From the NCBI GenBank assembly GCA_905480645.1, contig CAJQRC010000012.1:35515-99514 (forward strand): DNA of 64,000 nt, written 5' to 3'. This stretch comes from an uncultured Tateyamaria sp. (GTDB lineage Bacteria > Pseudomonadota > Alphaproteobacteria > Rhodobacterales > Rhodobacteraceae). Below are positions 9,341 to 18,419 of the stretch, one piece after another. Every line of letters starts with the position of its first letter. The first letter of the stretch is position 1. Made by a program: the position numbers and the translations under genes. The notes beneath the pieces were generated by a model that did no database searches, was not told the origin of the DNA, and was given only the letters and a program-made list of their open reading frames with translations.

Positions 9341-10438
9341 ATGTGGATGAGATATACGGTTCGCGAAATTGCTCATGCCATTGATGCAGAAGCTACTGGT
9401 GATCTAGATTTAACTATTTTAAAATTGTCTGAGCCTTTTGCTGCTGGTCCTAATGATCTTGCTGTAGCAATTAATCCAAAATACGCAGAGAAGCTGAATT
9501 TAGGCAGGGCACGCGCTGCAATTTTGTGGGCAGATGCTGATTGGTATTCATTTGGTCTGGCGGCAGCTATTCTGCCAAAAAACCCTCGTTTTACAATGGC
9601 TAAATTGACTGAAATCATGGATCTTAAACAAGGTTTTGAAGACCGTATTCATCCGAGTGCAATTATTGACCCTAGTGCTCGGATTGGAGTTGACGTCACT
9701 ATTGGACCAGGAGCCGTGATTGGCCCAAACGCAAAGATTGGTCCGCGCTGTGTAATTGGTCCGCTCAGTTTCATTGGTTGGAAAACCGAAATAGGATCTG
9801 ACTCATATATCCGTGAGCAGGTAAGTATTGGTGCAGGCGTTTCGATTGGTGAGCGCTTTATAGCGAATCCGGGAGCTCGTATTGCAGGTGATGGATTTTC
9901 TTTTGTCACTCCGGAGCCAAATGCTGTTGACGCTGTTCGGGCTACTTTAGGTGTGCAGGAAAAAATGACACCACAACGCTGGTCGCGAATACATTCATTA
10001 GGCTCAGTTACAATTGGTGATGATGTTGAAATTGGAGCTAATACAACCATTGATAGTGGGACTATTCGGCCAACGCGAATTGGTCATAGGACTAAAATCG
10101 ATAGTTTGGTGCACATCGCTCATAATGTTATCGTTGGACATGATACACTTATTTGTGGGCAAGCGGGTCTTGCTGGTTCTGTTACTATAGGTAATCATGT
10201 GATAATAGCAGGGCAGGTTGGAGTGGCAGACAATCTTACAATTGGAGATTGTGTCGTTCTTGGTGCAGCCTGTAAGGTTCTTACATCGGTTCGTGCAGGT
10301 AAAGTAATGTTGGGTTATCCTGCGACAGAAATGCGGTCACAAATTGATGCTTACAAATCTTTGCGTCGTCTGCCGCGTATTATGCGCGATATTGCAGCGA
10401 TAAAGAAAGCAGTTTTCAAATCTGATAATATTAGTTGA
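9341..10438 (+). CDS. lpxD: LpxD-like UDP-3-O-acylglucosamine N-acyltransferase
   Basis: Left-handed beta-helix acyltransferase of 365 residues. LpxD adds a 3-hydroxyacyl chain from ACP to the glucosamine nitrogen during lipid A synthesis in the cytoplasm. Residues 1-100 match the LpxD N-terminal domain, 105-350 are hexapeptide repeats (I-G-x-x-x-x), GDGFSF sits at 183-188, and the catalytic-site histidines are in HIAHNVIVG (258, 261). Two ATGs (9341, 9347) follow AGGAG. Unusually it is not with lpxA, lpxB or fabZ but precedes its own ACP and ketoacyl synthase, so it may be a paralogue with a special acyl substrate. Confidence 0.82.
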   Translation: MWMRYTVREIAHAIDAEATGDLDLTILKLSEPFAAGPNDLAVAINPKYAEKLNLGRARAAILWADADWYSFGLAAAILPKNPRFTMAKLTEIMDLKQGFEDRIHPSAIIDPSARIGVDVTIGPGAVIGPNAKIGPRCVIGPLSFIGWKTEIGSDSYIREQVSIGAGVSIGERFIANPGARIAGDGFSFVTPEPNAVDAVRATLGVQEKMTPQRWSRIHSLGSVTIGDDVEIGANTTIDSGTIRPTRIGHRTKIDSLVHIAHNVIVGHDTLICGQAGLAGSVTIGNHVIIAGQVGVADNLTIGDCVVLGAACKVLTSVRAGKVMLGYPATEMRSQIDAYKSLRRLPRIMRDIAAIKKAVFKSDNIS

Positions 10439-10470
10439 CCCCAAGGCAATTTTGACAAAGGACATGTGTT

Positions 10471-10731
10471 ATGAACATCGAACACAAAGTCATTGAAATC
10501 ATCGCAGAACAGGCCGTTTTAGAGGTTTCTGACGTCTCTGAAAGTAGCACTTTGGTTGATCTCGGAATCGATAGCCTTGGTCTTGTGGAGAGCATATTTG
10601 CCATTGAAGAAGAATTTGACATAACAATTCCATTCAATGCCAATGAACCTGACAAAAGTGATTTTGACATCTCAAATGTAAAGGCGATAATTACCGGTAT
10701 AAAAATACTTATTGCTGAACAGCAAAATTAA
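10471..10731 (+). CDS. Acyl carrier protein
   Basis: An 86-residue acyl carrier protein. The phosphopantetheine site is Ser35 in LVDLGIDSLGLVE and the protein is acidic as expected. AAGGA precedes the ATG. It is diverged from a housekeeping AcpP (the helix III region reads FDITIPFNANEPDKSDFDIS) and its stop codon overlaps the start of the ketoacyl synthase gene. The context suggests a dedicated carrier for the neighbouring synthase and LpxD-like transferase rather than general fatty acid synthesis. Confidence 0.92.
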   Translation: MNIEHKVIEIIAEQAVLEVSDVSESSTLVDLGIDSLGLVESIFAIEEEFDITIPFNANEPDKSDFDISNVKAIITGIKILIAEQQN

Positions 10732-11939
10732 TGCACCGCGTTGTTATTACAGGCGCAGGCTCGATTAATCCATTGGGTCACGATGTAATCTCGACAATGG
10801 AAGCAATGCGTGAAGGGCGATGTGGTATAGGGCCTCTTAAGTTTCAAGATGTTGAAAGACTTTCGATACAGATTGGTGGGCAGGTTCACGGTTTGAAAGT
10901 GGAGGAATTATTCAGTCGACAACAGTTGAGCCTTTATGACCGGTTCACTCAATTTACTCTTATCGCTGCGCGAGAGGCTATAGAACAATCAGGCTTGGAA
11001 TTTTCTAATGAATTGGCTGATAAGTCTGGAGTTATACTTGGGACGGCAGGAGGTGGGATCACTACTTCAGACCAAAATTACCGTATGGTTTATGAAGAAG
11101 GTAAAAACCGTGTACACCCTTTTGTAGTACCCAAACTTATGAACAATGCTGCAGCTAGCCATGTAAGTATGGAGTTTAATTTAAAAGGACCATCATTTAC
11201 AGTTGCAACTGCATGCGCATCTTCTAACCATGCAATGGCTCAAGCATTTCAAATGGTGCGAACCGGACTGGCTCCGATAATGATGACGGGCGGATCAGAG
11301 TCTATGTTATGTTTGGGGGGGGTTAAGGCGTGGGAAGGGCTGCGCGTTATGTCAAAAGATGCTTGCCGGCCATTTTCAGCTAATCGTAATGGCATGGTGC
11401 AGGGTGAAGGCGCAGGTGTTTTTGTCTTTGAAGATTACGAATGTGCTCGATCGAGGGGAGCCGAAATCCTGTGTGAAGTTGTAGGTTTTGGCATGTCTTC
11501 AGATGCTTCGGATATCGTAACGCCCTCTAAGAACGGTGCCGCACGCGCCATGCAGGGGGCTTTATTGGATGCTAGACTGAACGGTGATGAGGTTGGTTAT
11601 ATAAACGCTCACGGGACTGGTACCGCGGTTAATGATAAGACCGAATGCGCAGCTGTTGCTGATGTTTTTGGACAGCATGTGAACAAGCTTATGATCTCAT
11701 CAACAAAGTCAATGCACGGTCATCTGATTGGAGGGACTGGTGCCGTTGAATTAATAGCCTGTATTATGGCGTTACGTAACGGAGAAATAGCGCCCACCAT
11801 AGGGTACGAAGAACCTGATCCTGAGTGTCCTTTGGATGTAGTTCCAAACGAGGCTCGACAAGCTCATGTACAAGTTGTGCTCTCGAATGCTTTTGCTTTT
11901 GGTGGAATGAATGCCGTGCTGGCTTTGAGAAAAATATAA
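10731..11939 (+). CDS. Beta-ketoacyl-ACP synthase, FabF family
   Basis: Condensing enzyme that elongates an acyl chain on an ACP, 402 residues. The catalytic residues are all present: Cys162 in TACASSNHA, His294 in NAHGTGT, Lys326 and His331 in STKSMHGHLIGG. The ATG shares its A with the ACP stop (TAATG), showing translational coupling. With ACP and an LpxD-like enzyme upstream, it probably makes or extends a specific acyl group for an envelope lipid; the product chain is not deducible. Confidence 0.9.
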   Translation: MHRVVITGAGSINPLGHDVISTMEAMREGRCGIGPLKFQDVERLSIQIGGQVHGLKVEELFSRQQLSLYDRFTQFTLIAAREAIEQSGLEFSNELADKSGVILGTAGGGITTSDQNYRMVYEEGKNRVHPFVVPKLMNNAAASHVSMEFNLKGPSFTVATACASSNHAMAQAFQMVRTGLAPIMMTGGSESMLCLGGVKAWEGLRVMSKDACRPFSANRNGMVQGEGAGVFVFEDYECARSRGAEILCEVVGFGMSSDASDIVTPSKNGAARAMQGALLDARLNGDEVGYINAHGTGTAVNDKTECAAVADVFGQHVNKLMISSTKSMHGHLIGGTGAVELIACIMALRNGEIAPTIGYEEPDPECPLDVVPNEARQAHVQVVLSNAFAFGGMNAVLALRKI

Positions 11940-11958
11940 TATTTTTAATACAGTAAAA

Positions 11959-11983
11959 AGCCTTTCCACGCTTTGAAAAGGCT
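11959..11983. terminator. Hairpin between convergent genes
   Basis: A 7-base-pair stem (AGCCTTT, 11959-11965, with AAAGGCT, 11977-11983) lies between the ketoacyl synthase stop and the stop of the opposite-strand IalB gene. CTTATTTT follows on the plus strand, so it can serve as a factor-independent terminator in that direction. Confidence 0.6.
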
Positions 11984-12004
11984 CTTATTTTAAAGTTAAT
12001 ATGT

Positions 12005-12616
12005 TTACTTGTTGTCTGCTATAGTTGTTTTTTCATAGGCGGCGGTGAAGCCGTTTAATGACATAATCACCTTCACGGTTTGATCTGGTGCGAGTGCAGG
12101 AACAATACTAAGGGCCGCCGCACTTCCTTTTTTTAAAGCATCAACTTCTGTTGAAACAAAGCCAACAGTCGAGTAGCAACCAACCTGACTACAAAAAGAA
12201 AATGGGTATTGCCGCGGTTTACTTGTATCGACTTGGATAGTAAGTTTTTGGGGTAGGGAGGTCTCAAGTGGAACTATTATTGTTGCGCCTGCTACTGCAC
12301 GGCCACCTTCAGGTAAGCGAAAGATTGCAATTTCAGCAATTGGTGTGTCTTCTTCGTTAGACATCAACTGATACATTTGACACGGGTCATTACCATCTTC
12401 TGTTTTGATACATCGCATTTTCCAGTCACCGATAGTTTCACTGATATAGGTCTGACCAACTGTGGGTGTGGCGTCTTCACCCATACTCAATTGATCCTGA
12501 ATATCCGAAGCTTCAGAGGTTGGGGCTGTGTCGTTAGACTCTGATTCTGAAGTCTGAGCCAGAAGAGCAATTGGCATCATGAAAAATAAATAAATAGCGA
12601 GCAATGTTGTGCGCAT
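12005..12616 (-). CDS. Invasion-associated locus B (IalB) family protein
   Basis: Exported protein of 203 residues. The signal peptide is MRTTLLAIYLFFMMPIALLAQ; a Ser/Glu/Thr-rich linker follows, then the IalB domain from about residue 55 (TYISETIGDWKMRCIKTEDG) with the conserved cysteines RCIK, DPCQM, CSQVGCYS. GGAAAA precedes the start. IalB proteins are common in free-living alphaproteobacteria as well as in Bartonella, so the name does not imply invasion. Its molecular role is not established. It converges on the ketoacyl synthase gene. Confidence 0.87.
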   Translation of the reverse strand: MRTTLLAIYLFFMMPIALLAQTSESESNDTAPTSEASDIQDQLSMGEDATPTVGQTYISETIGDWKMRCIKTEDGNDPCQMYQLMSNEEDTPIAEIAIFRLPEGGRAVAGATIIVPLETSLPQKLTIQVDTSKPRQYPFSFCSQVGCYSTVGFVSTEVDALKKGSAAALSIVPALAPDQTVKVIMSLNGFTAAYEKTTIADNK

Positions 12617-12933
12617 AGTTTTTCCGGTTCTTGTTACATTTGTTTGGTGAATAGCATGCTGTGCGTTCGGTGTCAGGGTTAAACAGAAAATTTATAGAAG
12701 AAAATATCGTATATACACCTAAAATTCAAAAAGTAGTAGAGTAGCGTTATGCCTTCTTTTTTACTTGAAATATTTTTATTTATAAGGCCGAACTGAAACT
12801 GTAGATGACTGCGATCTAAAGCATAGTGTTTGTATTTTTGTATTTTGTCAAAAATGTAAATTTGAATTTTTGAAAATTATAAAATCTGGTAACGAGGTTT
12901 TTGGGTTAAAACAAATTAGATCCACTTTCTTGA
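12617..12933. other. AT-rich intergenic region
   Basis: About 315 bases between the IalB gene start and the end of the Liv operon. No gene, RNA or convincing terminator was found; the IalB promoter should lie in the left part. Confidence 0.5.
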
Positions 12934-14238
12934 TTATTTTTCTGGAATTAAGCCGTTTGGGCTGAAGCGGAGAACTAAAAGTAAAACCAAACCCATGGTG
13001 AAAAGTCTCATATGAGCTGCGGATTCCATTAGGTGTTTTTTAAGCCAATACCCCTCTGTCATACCTGACGTTATAAATTTCATTACACCGAGGCCTAATG
13101 GTTCGACCATTACCCAAAGCCACCAAATCAAAAGCCCACCGAGTACTGCACCAAGATTATTGCCAGAGCCGCCTACAATCACCATAACCCATATAAGAAA
13201 AGTGAAACGTAGCGGTTGATAAGTACCAGGCGTAAGCTGCCCGTCCAATGTCGTCATCATTGCACCCGCAATACCACAAATAGCTGATCCAAGGACAAAA
13301 ACTTGCAGGTGTCTAGCAGTCACATTTTTGCCCATTGCTTCAGCTGCAACTTCGTTGTCACGAATGGCACGCATCATGCGCCCCCATGGAGAATTTACTG
13401 CTCTTTGAAGGAGAACAAATAGTATGGCTAATACTGCTATAAATAAAATCGCATAGACTAACTTTACAAAGAGCGTTGATGCCAAAATCGGATCAATCCC
13501 GAGTTTACCTGTCATTTGGATAAACCCAAGGTCATTTTGCAAATCCACCTCATAAGGTGCCGGGCGAGGAAGACCAGATACGTTTTTGACACCGCGAGCA
13601 AGCCAATCTTCATTTTTTATAATTGCAATGATAATTTCGGCAATTCCTAGTGTTGCAATAGCCAGATAATCTGAACGTAATCCAAGCGCTGTTTTGCCTA
13701 TGAGCCAAGCCGCTCCAGCGGCAAAAATACCGCCGATTGGCCAAGCAATCAGTACTGGTAGGTTCAACCCGCCTAAATAACCCTCCAAAGAGGGGTTTAT
13801 TGCTTCAACAGCATCAACTGCTGGGTCGAATACAACTCGATAAAAGACAAATCCCGAAATTAAAATACCCATTATAATAAGTGTTCGGAGTTTGCCTAAA
13901 GTTAGACGCGTATATGCTAGCACGGCAAAAGCCACTGTAGCAGCTCCCATTAGCAGGGCAGTAAGAATGCCTAATCCACCCGCTGTCCAGGCTCCTTGCG
14001 TTGGTGGCATTGCTACCAATACCGTGGCCAACCCACCCAAAGCAACGAAGCCCATAATACCCACATTAAATAGTCCGGCAAAACCCCACTGAAGATTGAC
14101 ACCTAGGGCCATTACGGCAGAAATAAGTCCAAAATTAATAATAAATAATACTGAATTCCAACTTGTAAAAATACCGGTGGCCAGCATTAGTACGATAACA
14201 AATCCAAAATATATTATGTTACGCTGTTTGCCTGTCAC
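12934..14238 (-). CDS. livM: Branched-chain amino acid ABC transporter permease, LivM type
   Basis: Inner-membrane permease of 434 residues with about ten hydrophobic segments and the LivM signature LGLRSDYLAIATLGIAEI near 190 plus the loop GRMMRAIRDNEVAAEAMGKN near 290. It is longer than many LivM proteins because of N-terminal and C-terminal membrane extensions. Its start overlaps the LivH stop by 4 bases. It is the last gene of a minus-strand operon in the order livK, livG, livF, livH, livM. Substrates of this family include leucine-type amino acids, amides and urea. Confidence 0.9.
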   Translation of the reverse strand: MTGKQRNIIYFGFVIVLMLATGIFTSWNSVLFIINFGLISAVMALGVNLQWGFAGLFNVGIMGFVALGGLATVLVAMPPTQGAWTAGGLGILTALLMGAATVAFAVLAYTRLTLGKLRTLIIMGILISGFVFYRVVFDPAVDAVEAINPSLEGYLGGLNLPVLIAWPIGGIFAAGAAWLIGKTALGLRSDYLAIATLGIAEIIIAIIKNEDWLARGVKNVSGLPRPAPYEVDLQNDLGFIQMTGKLGIDPILASTLFVKLVYAILFIAVLAILFVLLQRAVNSPWGRMMRAIRDNEVAAEAMGKNVTARHLQVFVLGSAICGIAGAMMTTLDGQLTPGTYQPLRFTFLIWVMVIVGGSGNNLGAVLGGLLIWWLWVMVEPLGLGVMKFITSGMTEGYWLKKHLMESAAHMRLFTMGLVLLLVLRFSPNGLIPEK

Positions 14239-15245
14239 ACTGATTTTCCCGAAAACAAACCAGTTGGCTTAAACAACAATACAATAAGCAGTATCGCAAA
14301 GCTTACTGCAAATTTGTAATCAGTTGACAAAAGTTGTACCAGACCATCTGGTTTAAGACCCTCTGGCAACACATAGATGGCAACCTTCTTCCAAGCATAT
14401 GTGATGGTGACTTCTGAAAATGCTATTGTGAATCCACCCGCAATAGCTCCTATTGGATTACCTAATCCGCCCACAATAGCTGCCGCAAAAATTGGTAATA
14501 AAAGTTGAAAGTAGGTAAAAGGCTTGAAAGACTTATCCAGGCCATAAAGTACTCCGGCAATTGTTGCCAAGGTAGCAACAATAAGCCATGTTATGATTAC
14601 AACTTTGTCTGGATTGATACCAGATAACAGTGCTAAATCTTCATTATCCGAATATGCTCTCATAGATTTTCCTGTTCGCGTGTGGTTAAGAAAGTAAAAT
14701 AAAACACCCACGACAATAATTGCGGTTATCACTGTCAAACCTTGAGTTGTCTTAATTGCCAAACCTTCCTGAAGTCCGGTTAGAGCCTTAAAATTGCGAA
14801 CTGATATAATAAAGCGTTCACCATCTAAAAACCGCTGATCGTTTGGCCCAATGACGAAGCGAACAATTCCATTCATAATAAACATCACGCCAAGCGATAC
14901 TATAACGAAAATGACTGGTTTGGCCTTTTGCACGCGATAAAACCTATAAATAATTCGATCGGTTGCCAGTATTAAAATAATGCATCCCATAATCCCGAAT
15001 GGAAGGGCAAGCAACGCTGTTGGCAATGGCCCTATCGTAATCCCCTTACTTTGAAACCACCATGTAAACAGAACTGTAACCATAGTTCCAAAAGCCATAG
15101 TGTCTCCATGGGCAAAGTTTGAAAATCTTAAAATTCCATAAATTAACGTAACGCCAAGAGCACCGAGGGCAAGCTGTGATCCATAAGCAATGGCAGGAAT
15201 TAGAACAAAATTAGATAGGGCCACGAGCGCGTTTAAAAGGTCCAT
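14235..15245 (-). CDS. livH: Branched-chain amino acid ABC transporter permease, LivH type
   Basis: Partner permease of LivM, 336 residues. The LivH pattern ALGVTLIYGILRFSNFAHGD is near residues 30-50 and TGKSMRAYSDNEDLALLSGI near 190-210. AAGGAA lies 8 bases before the ATG. The last codons overlap the livM start. A 71-codon open frame fills the gap between this gene and livF exactly (see separate entry). Confidence 0.9.
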   Translation of the reverse strand: MDLLNALVALSNFVLIPAIAYGSQLALGALGVTLIYGILRFSNFAHGDTMAFGTMVTVLFTWWFQSKGITIGPLPTALLALPFGIMGCIILILATDRIIYRFYRVQKAKPVIFVIVSLGVMFIMNGIVRFVIGPNDQRFLDGERFIISVRNFKALTGLQEGLAIKTTQGLTVITAIIVVGVLFYFLNHTRTGKSMRAYSDNEDLALLSGINPDKVVIITWLIVATLATIAGVLYGLDKSFKPFTYFQLLLPIFAAAIVGGLGNPIGAIAGGFTIAFSEVTITYAWKKVAIYVLPEGLKPDGLVQLLSTDYKFAVSFAILLIVLLFKPTGLFSGKSV

Positions 15246-15460
15246 CAGAAAAGTTCCTTGAGCGCATTGCTCGAAACATACAAAAACATAATCTTTCGAG
15301 TATAGCGAATAGCTTCATTAGCTTTGCCCGTACAAAAGGGCATTGCCGTACAGTTGCTGTTTCCATAATTTTTTGTAGAAATTTTTTTTTCGGATATTAA
15401 ACGCTGTAAATCATAGATATTTAGATTGCGTACTGCCGGTAAAAACTTTTGATTAATCAC
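15245..15460 (-). CDS. Possible small ORF filling the livF-livH gap
   Basis: A 71-codon frame begins with GTG three bases after the livF stop and ends with a TGA that overlaps the livH ATG (TGATG). The exact fit would allow coupled translation. The product has no signal peptide, no domain I recognise, and a basic, Ser/Asn-rich composition typical of chance frames in AT-rich DNA; there is no good ribosome site before the GTG. I treat it as a weak candidate only. Confidence 0.25.
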   Translation of the reverse strand: MINQKFLPAVRNLNIYDLQRLISEKKISTKNYGNSNCTAMPFCTGKANEAIRYTRKIMFLYVSSNALKELF

Positions 15461-15462
15461 TG

Positions 15463-16287
15463 TTACCCACCCAAAAAGCTCTTACGGACTTTAGTGTCGG
15501 CTAATAGCTGTCGTCCAGTTCCGGAATATGCATTGCGGCCTTGCACCATAACATAGCCTTTATCCGCAATTTCAAGTGCTTGTCGGGCATTTTGTTCCAC
15601 CATTAAAATTGGAATACCTACTCGTGCAACTTCGATAATTCGATCAAATAGTTCATCCATTACGATAGGTGACACGCCTGCGGTAGGTTCATCGAGTAAT
15701 AGAACTTTTGGCTGTGTCATTAAGGCACGTCCCACGGCGACTTGCTGACGTTGGCCACCCGAAAGCTCTCCGGCTACTTGATAGCGCTTATCTTTTAAAA
15801 CAGGAAACAGGTCATAGACCTGCGTCATTGTTCCGCTAATTTTATCCCGGCGTGTAAACGCTCCCATTTCAAGGTTTTCCTCAACGGTCATTGAGGTAAA
15901 AATATTTGAGGTCTGGGGTACAAAACCCATACCTTTAACGACCCTATCTTGCGGCGTTAATGTTGTTATATTCTCATTATCTAACCGGATTATACCTTGG
16001 CTTAGGTTAATCATCCCCAACATAGCTTTCATTGCAGTAGATTTTCCTGCTCCGTTGGGTCCTACGATTACTGCGATTTCACCAGGATCAACAGCAATAG
16101 TGCAGTTATGTAAGATATCAGGCCCGTTTTTGTATCCGCCGGACATAGATTCACCAACTAAAAATGCATTTGAAGTATCTGTTAGTTTATCACCTTCACT
16201 GAGGGGAGCCAGGGCATGAGCCTCAGCCTGCTCTGAGAGAGAGTGATAATTTTCATCTGAATCGCTCTGTGGGGGAATTTCACTCAT
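15463..16287 (-). CDS. livF: Branched-chain amino acid ABC transporter ATPase, LivF type
   Basis: Cytoplasmic ATPase of the Liv importer, 274 residues with the ATG at 16287, behind AAGGGGAG. Walker A GPNGAGKST, signature LSGGQRQQVAVGRAL, Walker B LLLDEPTAGVSP and the LivF ending VRKSFLGG are clear. An unusual hydrophilic extension of about 40 residues (SEIPPQSDSDENYHSLSEQAEAHA) precedes the ATPase domain; LivF proteins normally start directly at the nucleotide-binding fold. A GTG-free upstream frame start at 16311 would add only 8 residues. Confidence 0.88.
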   Translation of the reverse strand: MSEIPPQSDSDENYHSLSEQAEAHALAPLSEGDKLTDTSNAFLVGESMSGGYKNGPDILHNCTIAVDPGEIAVIVGPNGAGKSTAMKAMLGMINLSQGIIRLDNENITTLTPQDRVVKGMGFVPQTSNIFTSMTVEENLEMGAFTRRDKISGTMTQVYDLFPVLKDKRYQVAGELSGGQRQQVAVGRALMTQPKVLLLDEPTAGVSPIVMDELFDRIIEVARVGIPILMVEQNARQALEIADKGYVMVQGRNAYSGTGRQLLADTKVRKSFLGG

Positions 16288-16383
16288 TGTGACTCCCCTT
16301 CTTTTCTGCATTAAAAATAAAGTGTATCGATTGGAAAACTGAATGCCATTTGGTCAAATTTGGTAAAGTTTTGAACCAAGCCT

Positions 16384-17166
16384 TCAGCATCCGTTGCCTA
16401 CTTTATTTTTAAGGCCTGTCCCAAGATAAGCTTCGATCACTTGTTCGTTAGCTTTAATCTCAGACAAAGTACCTTCAGCTAAAACTTTTCCTTCAGCCAT
16501 GCAGATTACTGGATCACATATCCGACTAACAAAATCCATGTCGTGTTCAATGACTACAAATGTATATTCAAGCTCTTGGTTTAAACGGAGGATGGTATCA
16601 CCAATTACATTAAGAAGTGTTCTATTTACACCTGCGCCTACCTCGTCAAGGAACACGATCTTGGCATCAACCATCATGGTTCGGCCCAGTTCTAGTAGCT
16701 TTTTTTGCCCACCAGAAATTTGGCCAGCTTTCTCATTTGATAAATGTTCTACTGTCAAAAATTCTAAAACTTTGTCAGCTTTCGCTGCAAGGGCGCGTTC
16801 CTGATTTGCAATACGCTTGCGGCCAAACCACGTATTCCAGAGTGTCTCACCAAGTTGCTGGGTGGGTACCATCATTAAATTTTCACGGCAGGTCAAAGAT
16901 GAGAATTCATGCGCAATTTGAAAGGTTCGAACCAAACCTTTTTGAAATAGCTTGTGGGGCGGTAGTCCTGTTATGTTTTCCCCATCCATAATCACTTGAC
17001 CATTGGTTGGTTTAAGGACACCTGCAATAACATTGAATAGTGTTGTTTTGCCTGCACCGTTTGGACCAATCAAACCTGTGATTGAGCCCGTTTCAATTTT
17101 CATATGAGCACCGTCGACAGCACGAAACCCACTAAAGTGTTTGTGAATGCCGTCAATGACGATCAT
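16384..17166 (-). CDS. livG: Branched-chain amino acid ABC transporter ATPase, LivG type
   Basis: Second ATPase of the Liv importer, 260 residues. Walker A GPNGAGKTT, the LivG-type LVRTFQIAHEFSSLT, signature ISGGQKKLLELGRTM, Walker B IVFLDEVGAGVN. In Walker B the usual DEP is DEV, which also occurs in some LivG proteins. GGAGG sits just before the ATG. It follows livK by about 70 bases, across a strong hairpin. Confidence 0.9.
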   Translation of the reverse strand: MIVIDGIHKHFSGFRAVDGAHMKIETGSITGLIGPNGAGKTTLFNVIAGVLKPTNGQVIMDGENITGLPPHKLFQKGLVRTFQIAHEFSSLTCRENLMMVPTQQLGETLWNTWFGRKRIANQERALAAKADKVLEFLTVEHLSNEKAGQISGGQKKLLELGRTMMVDAKIVFLDEVGAGVNRTLLNVIGDTILRLNQELEYTFVVIEHDMDFVSRICDPVICMAEGKVLAEGTLSEIKANEQVIEAYLGTGLKNKVGNGC

Positions 17167-17196
17167 TTTTCCTCCACGCCAAACTAAACGAATTAA

Positions 17197-17225
17197 AAAC
17201 CAGAACGGTTTGACCGTTCTGGTTT
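17197..17225 (-). terminator. Attenuator/terminator hairpin between livK and livG
   Basis: Perfect 13-base-pair stem with a 3-base loop (17197-17209 with 17213-17225), located 12 bases after the livK stop. Read on the minus strand the stem ends in a run of T, so it looks like a factor-independent terminator. With livG following, partial readthrough would give more binding protein than transporter. Confidence 0.85.
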
Positions 17226-17237
17226 ATAGTTTAAGGT

Positions 17238-18419
17238 TTAACGGTACTGAACAGTCGTGATTTTGCCGTTATCAATTTTAATCTGACGATAACTGCCTGC
17301 AGACTCTCCGGGACCTATTAGCTCAACAGCAGTAGCGCCGACATAGTCAATCTCGCCACCATCTTTTAATATTTGTAGTCCTTTTGCTAATTCTCCGGGG
17401 AAAATTACAGTGCCAGGTTGGTTTGCAACATCCATAACCTTAGATTTATAATCTGAGCTGGCTTTTGAACCTGCAGCCTGCATTGCAAGCAATATTAAAG
17501 CTGCAGCGTCATAAGACTCAGGAACGAAAGAGGATGTGGCGTCGAATGAATCTCCGACTAGTTTGGTCAACATGGCTGCGCCCTCACTATCAGTGCCAGG
17601 GATTTGACCAGTGGAGCCGTCTATTTCGTTACCAAAGTTTTCTTCTAAACGAGCGCCAATCATTCCATCTGGAAAATGGAATGTTTCAAAAGCTCCAGCG
17701 TCCAATGCTGCCCGAACGATACCTGATCCTCCCTGATCAACATAGCCAGCAACGACAAGACGGTCTCCGCCTGCGGATGCTAAAGCACCAATTTCAGCTG
17801 AATAGTCAGCCTTTCCATCTTCATGAGCTGCACTGATGGTAACACTGCCGCCGGCTGCTTCGAAAGCGGCTTGAAAACTATCTGCTAAACCTTTTCCATA
17901 GTCGTTGTTGGTATATGTCAAAGCAACTTCTTTGACGCCTTCTTCCATTAAAACGTTTGTCATTACTTCACCCTGTCGTGCGTCAGACGGAGCTGTGCGG
18001 AAAAATAAACCGTTATCTTCAGCAACAGATAGTCCGGGTGAGGTTGCTGATGGGGAAATCATTACCATTTCGTTTGCTAATGCAACGTTTGACAAGATCG
18101 TTCCGGTTACGCCGGAGCAATCTGAACCCATTATACCATCAATTTTATCTGCCGTGATTAACCTTTCAGCTGCTGCTACTGCAGCACCTGAATCTACACA
18201 AGTGCCATCTGCGCGGACTGGGACTACAGTTGAGCCGCCTAATAGCAACCCAGAGTCTGATACTTCTTTCATTGCTAATTCGGCGCCACTTGCCATAGCT
18301 GGCGTAAGTGATTCAATCGGGCCAGTGAAACCTAAAATAACACCTATTTTTATCTCATCTGCGTGTACAGATCCCGCCATCAAAGCAGTTACTGCTGTGG
18401 CTGTGAAAAGTTTTTTCAT
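17238..18419 (-). CDS. livK: Branched-chain amino acid ABC transporter substrate-binding protein, LivK type
   Basis: Periplasmic receptor of the Liv importer, 393 residues. The start at 18419 is preferred because AAGGGAGG lies 5-6 bases upstream and MKKLFTATAVTALMAGSVHA is a clean 20-residue signal peptide; the open frame runs another 45 codons upstream without sense. The mature protein begins DEIKIGVILGFTGPIESLTP and has the Peripla_BP_6 fold with GSDCSGVTGTI and the TYTNNDYGKGLADSF segment. First gene of the operon. Ligand could be a branched-chain amino acid or another polar amino compound. Confidence 0.9.
   Translation of the reverse strand: MKKLFTATAVTALMAGSVHADEIKIGVILGFTGPIESLTPAMASGAELAMKEVSDSGLLLGGSTVVPVRADGTCVDSGAAVAAAERLITADKIDGIMGSDCSGVTGTILSNVALANEMVMISPSATSPGLSVAEDNGLFFRTAPSDARQGEVMTNVLMEEGVKEVALTYTNNDYGKGLADSFQAAFEAAGGSVTISAAHEDGKADYSAEIGALASAGGDRLVVAGYVDQGGSGIVRAALDAGAFETFHFPDGMIGARLEENFGNEIDGSTGQIPGTDSEGAAMLTKLVGDSFDATSSFVPESYDAAALILLAMQAAGSKASSDYKSKVMDVANQPGTVIFPGELAKGLQILKDGGEIDYVGATAVELIGPGESAGSYRQIKIDNGKITTVQYR

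Noticed and set aside
9649..10050. Minus-strand open frame of 133 codons within the lpxD-like gene
   Set aside because: The repeated Ile-Gly hexapeptides of LpxD give a repetitive antisense frame; no independent support.
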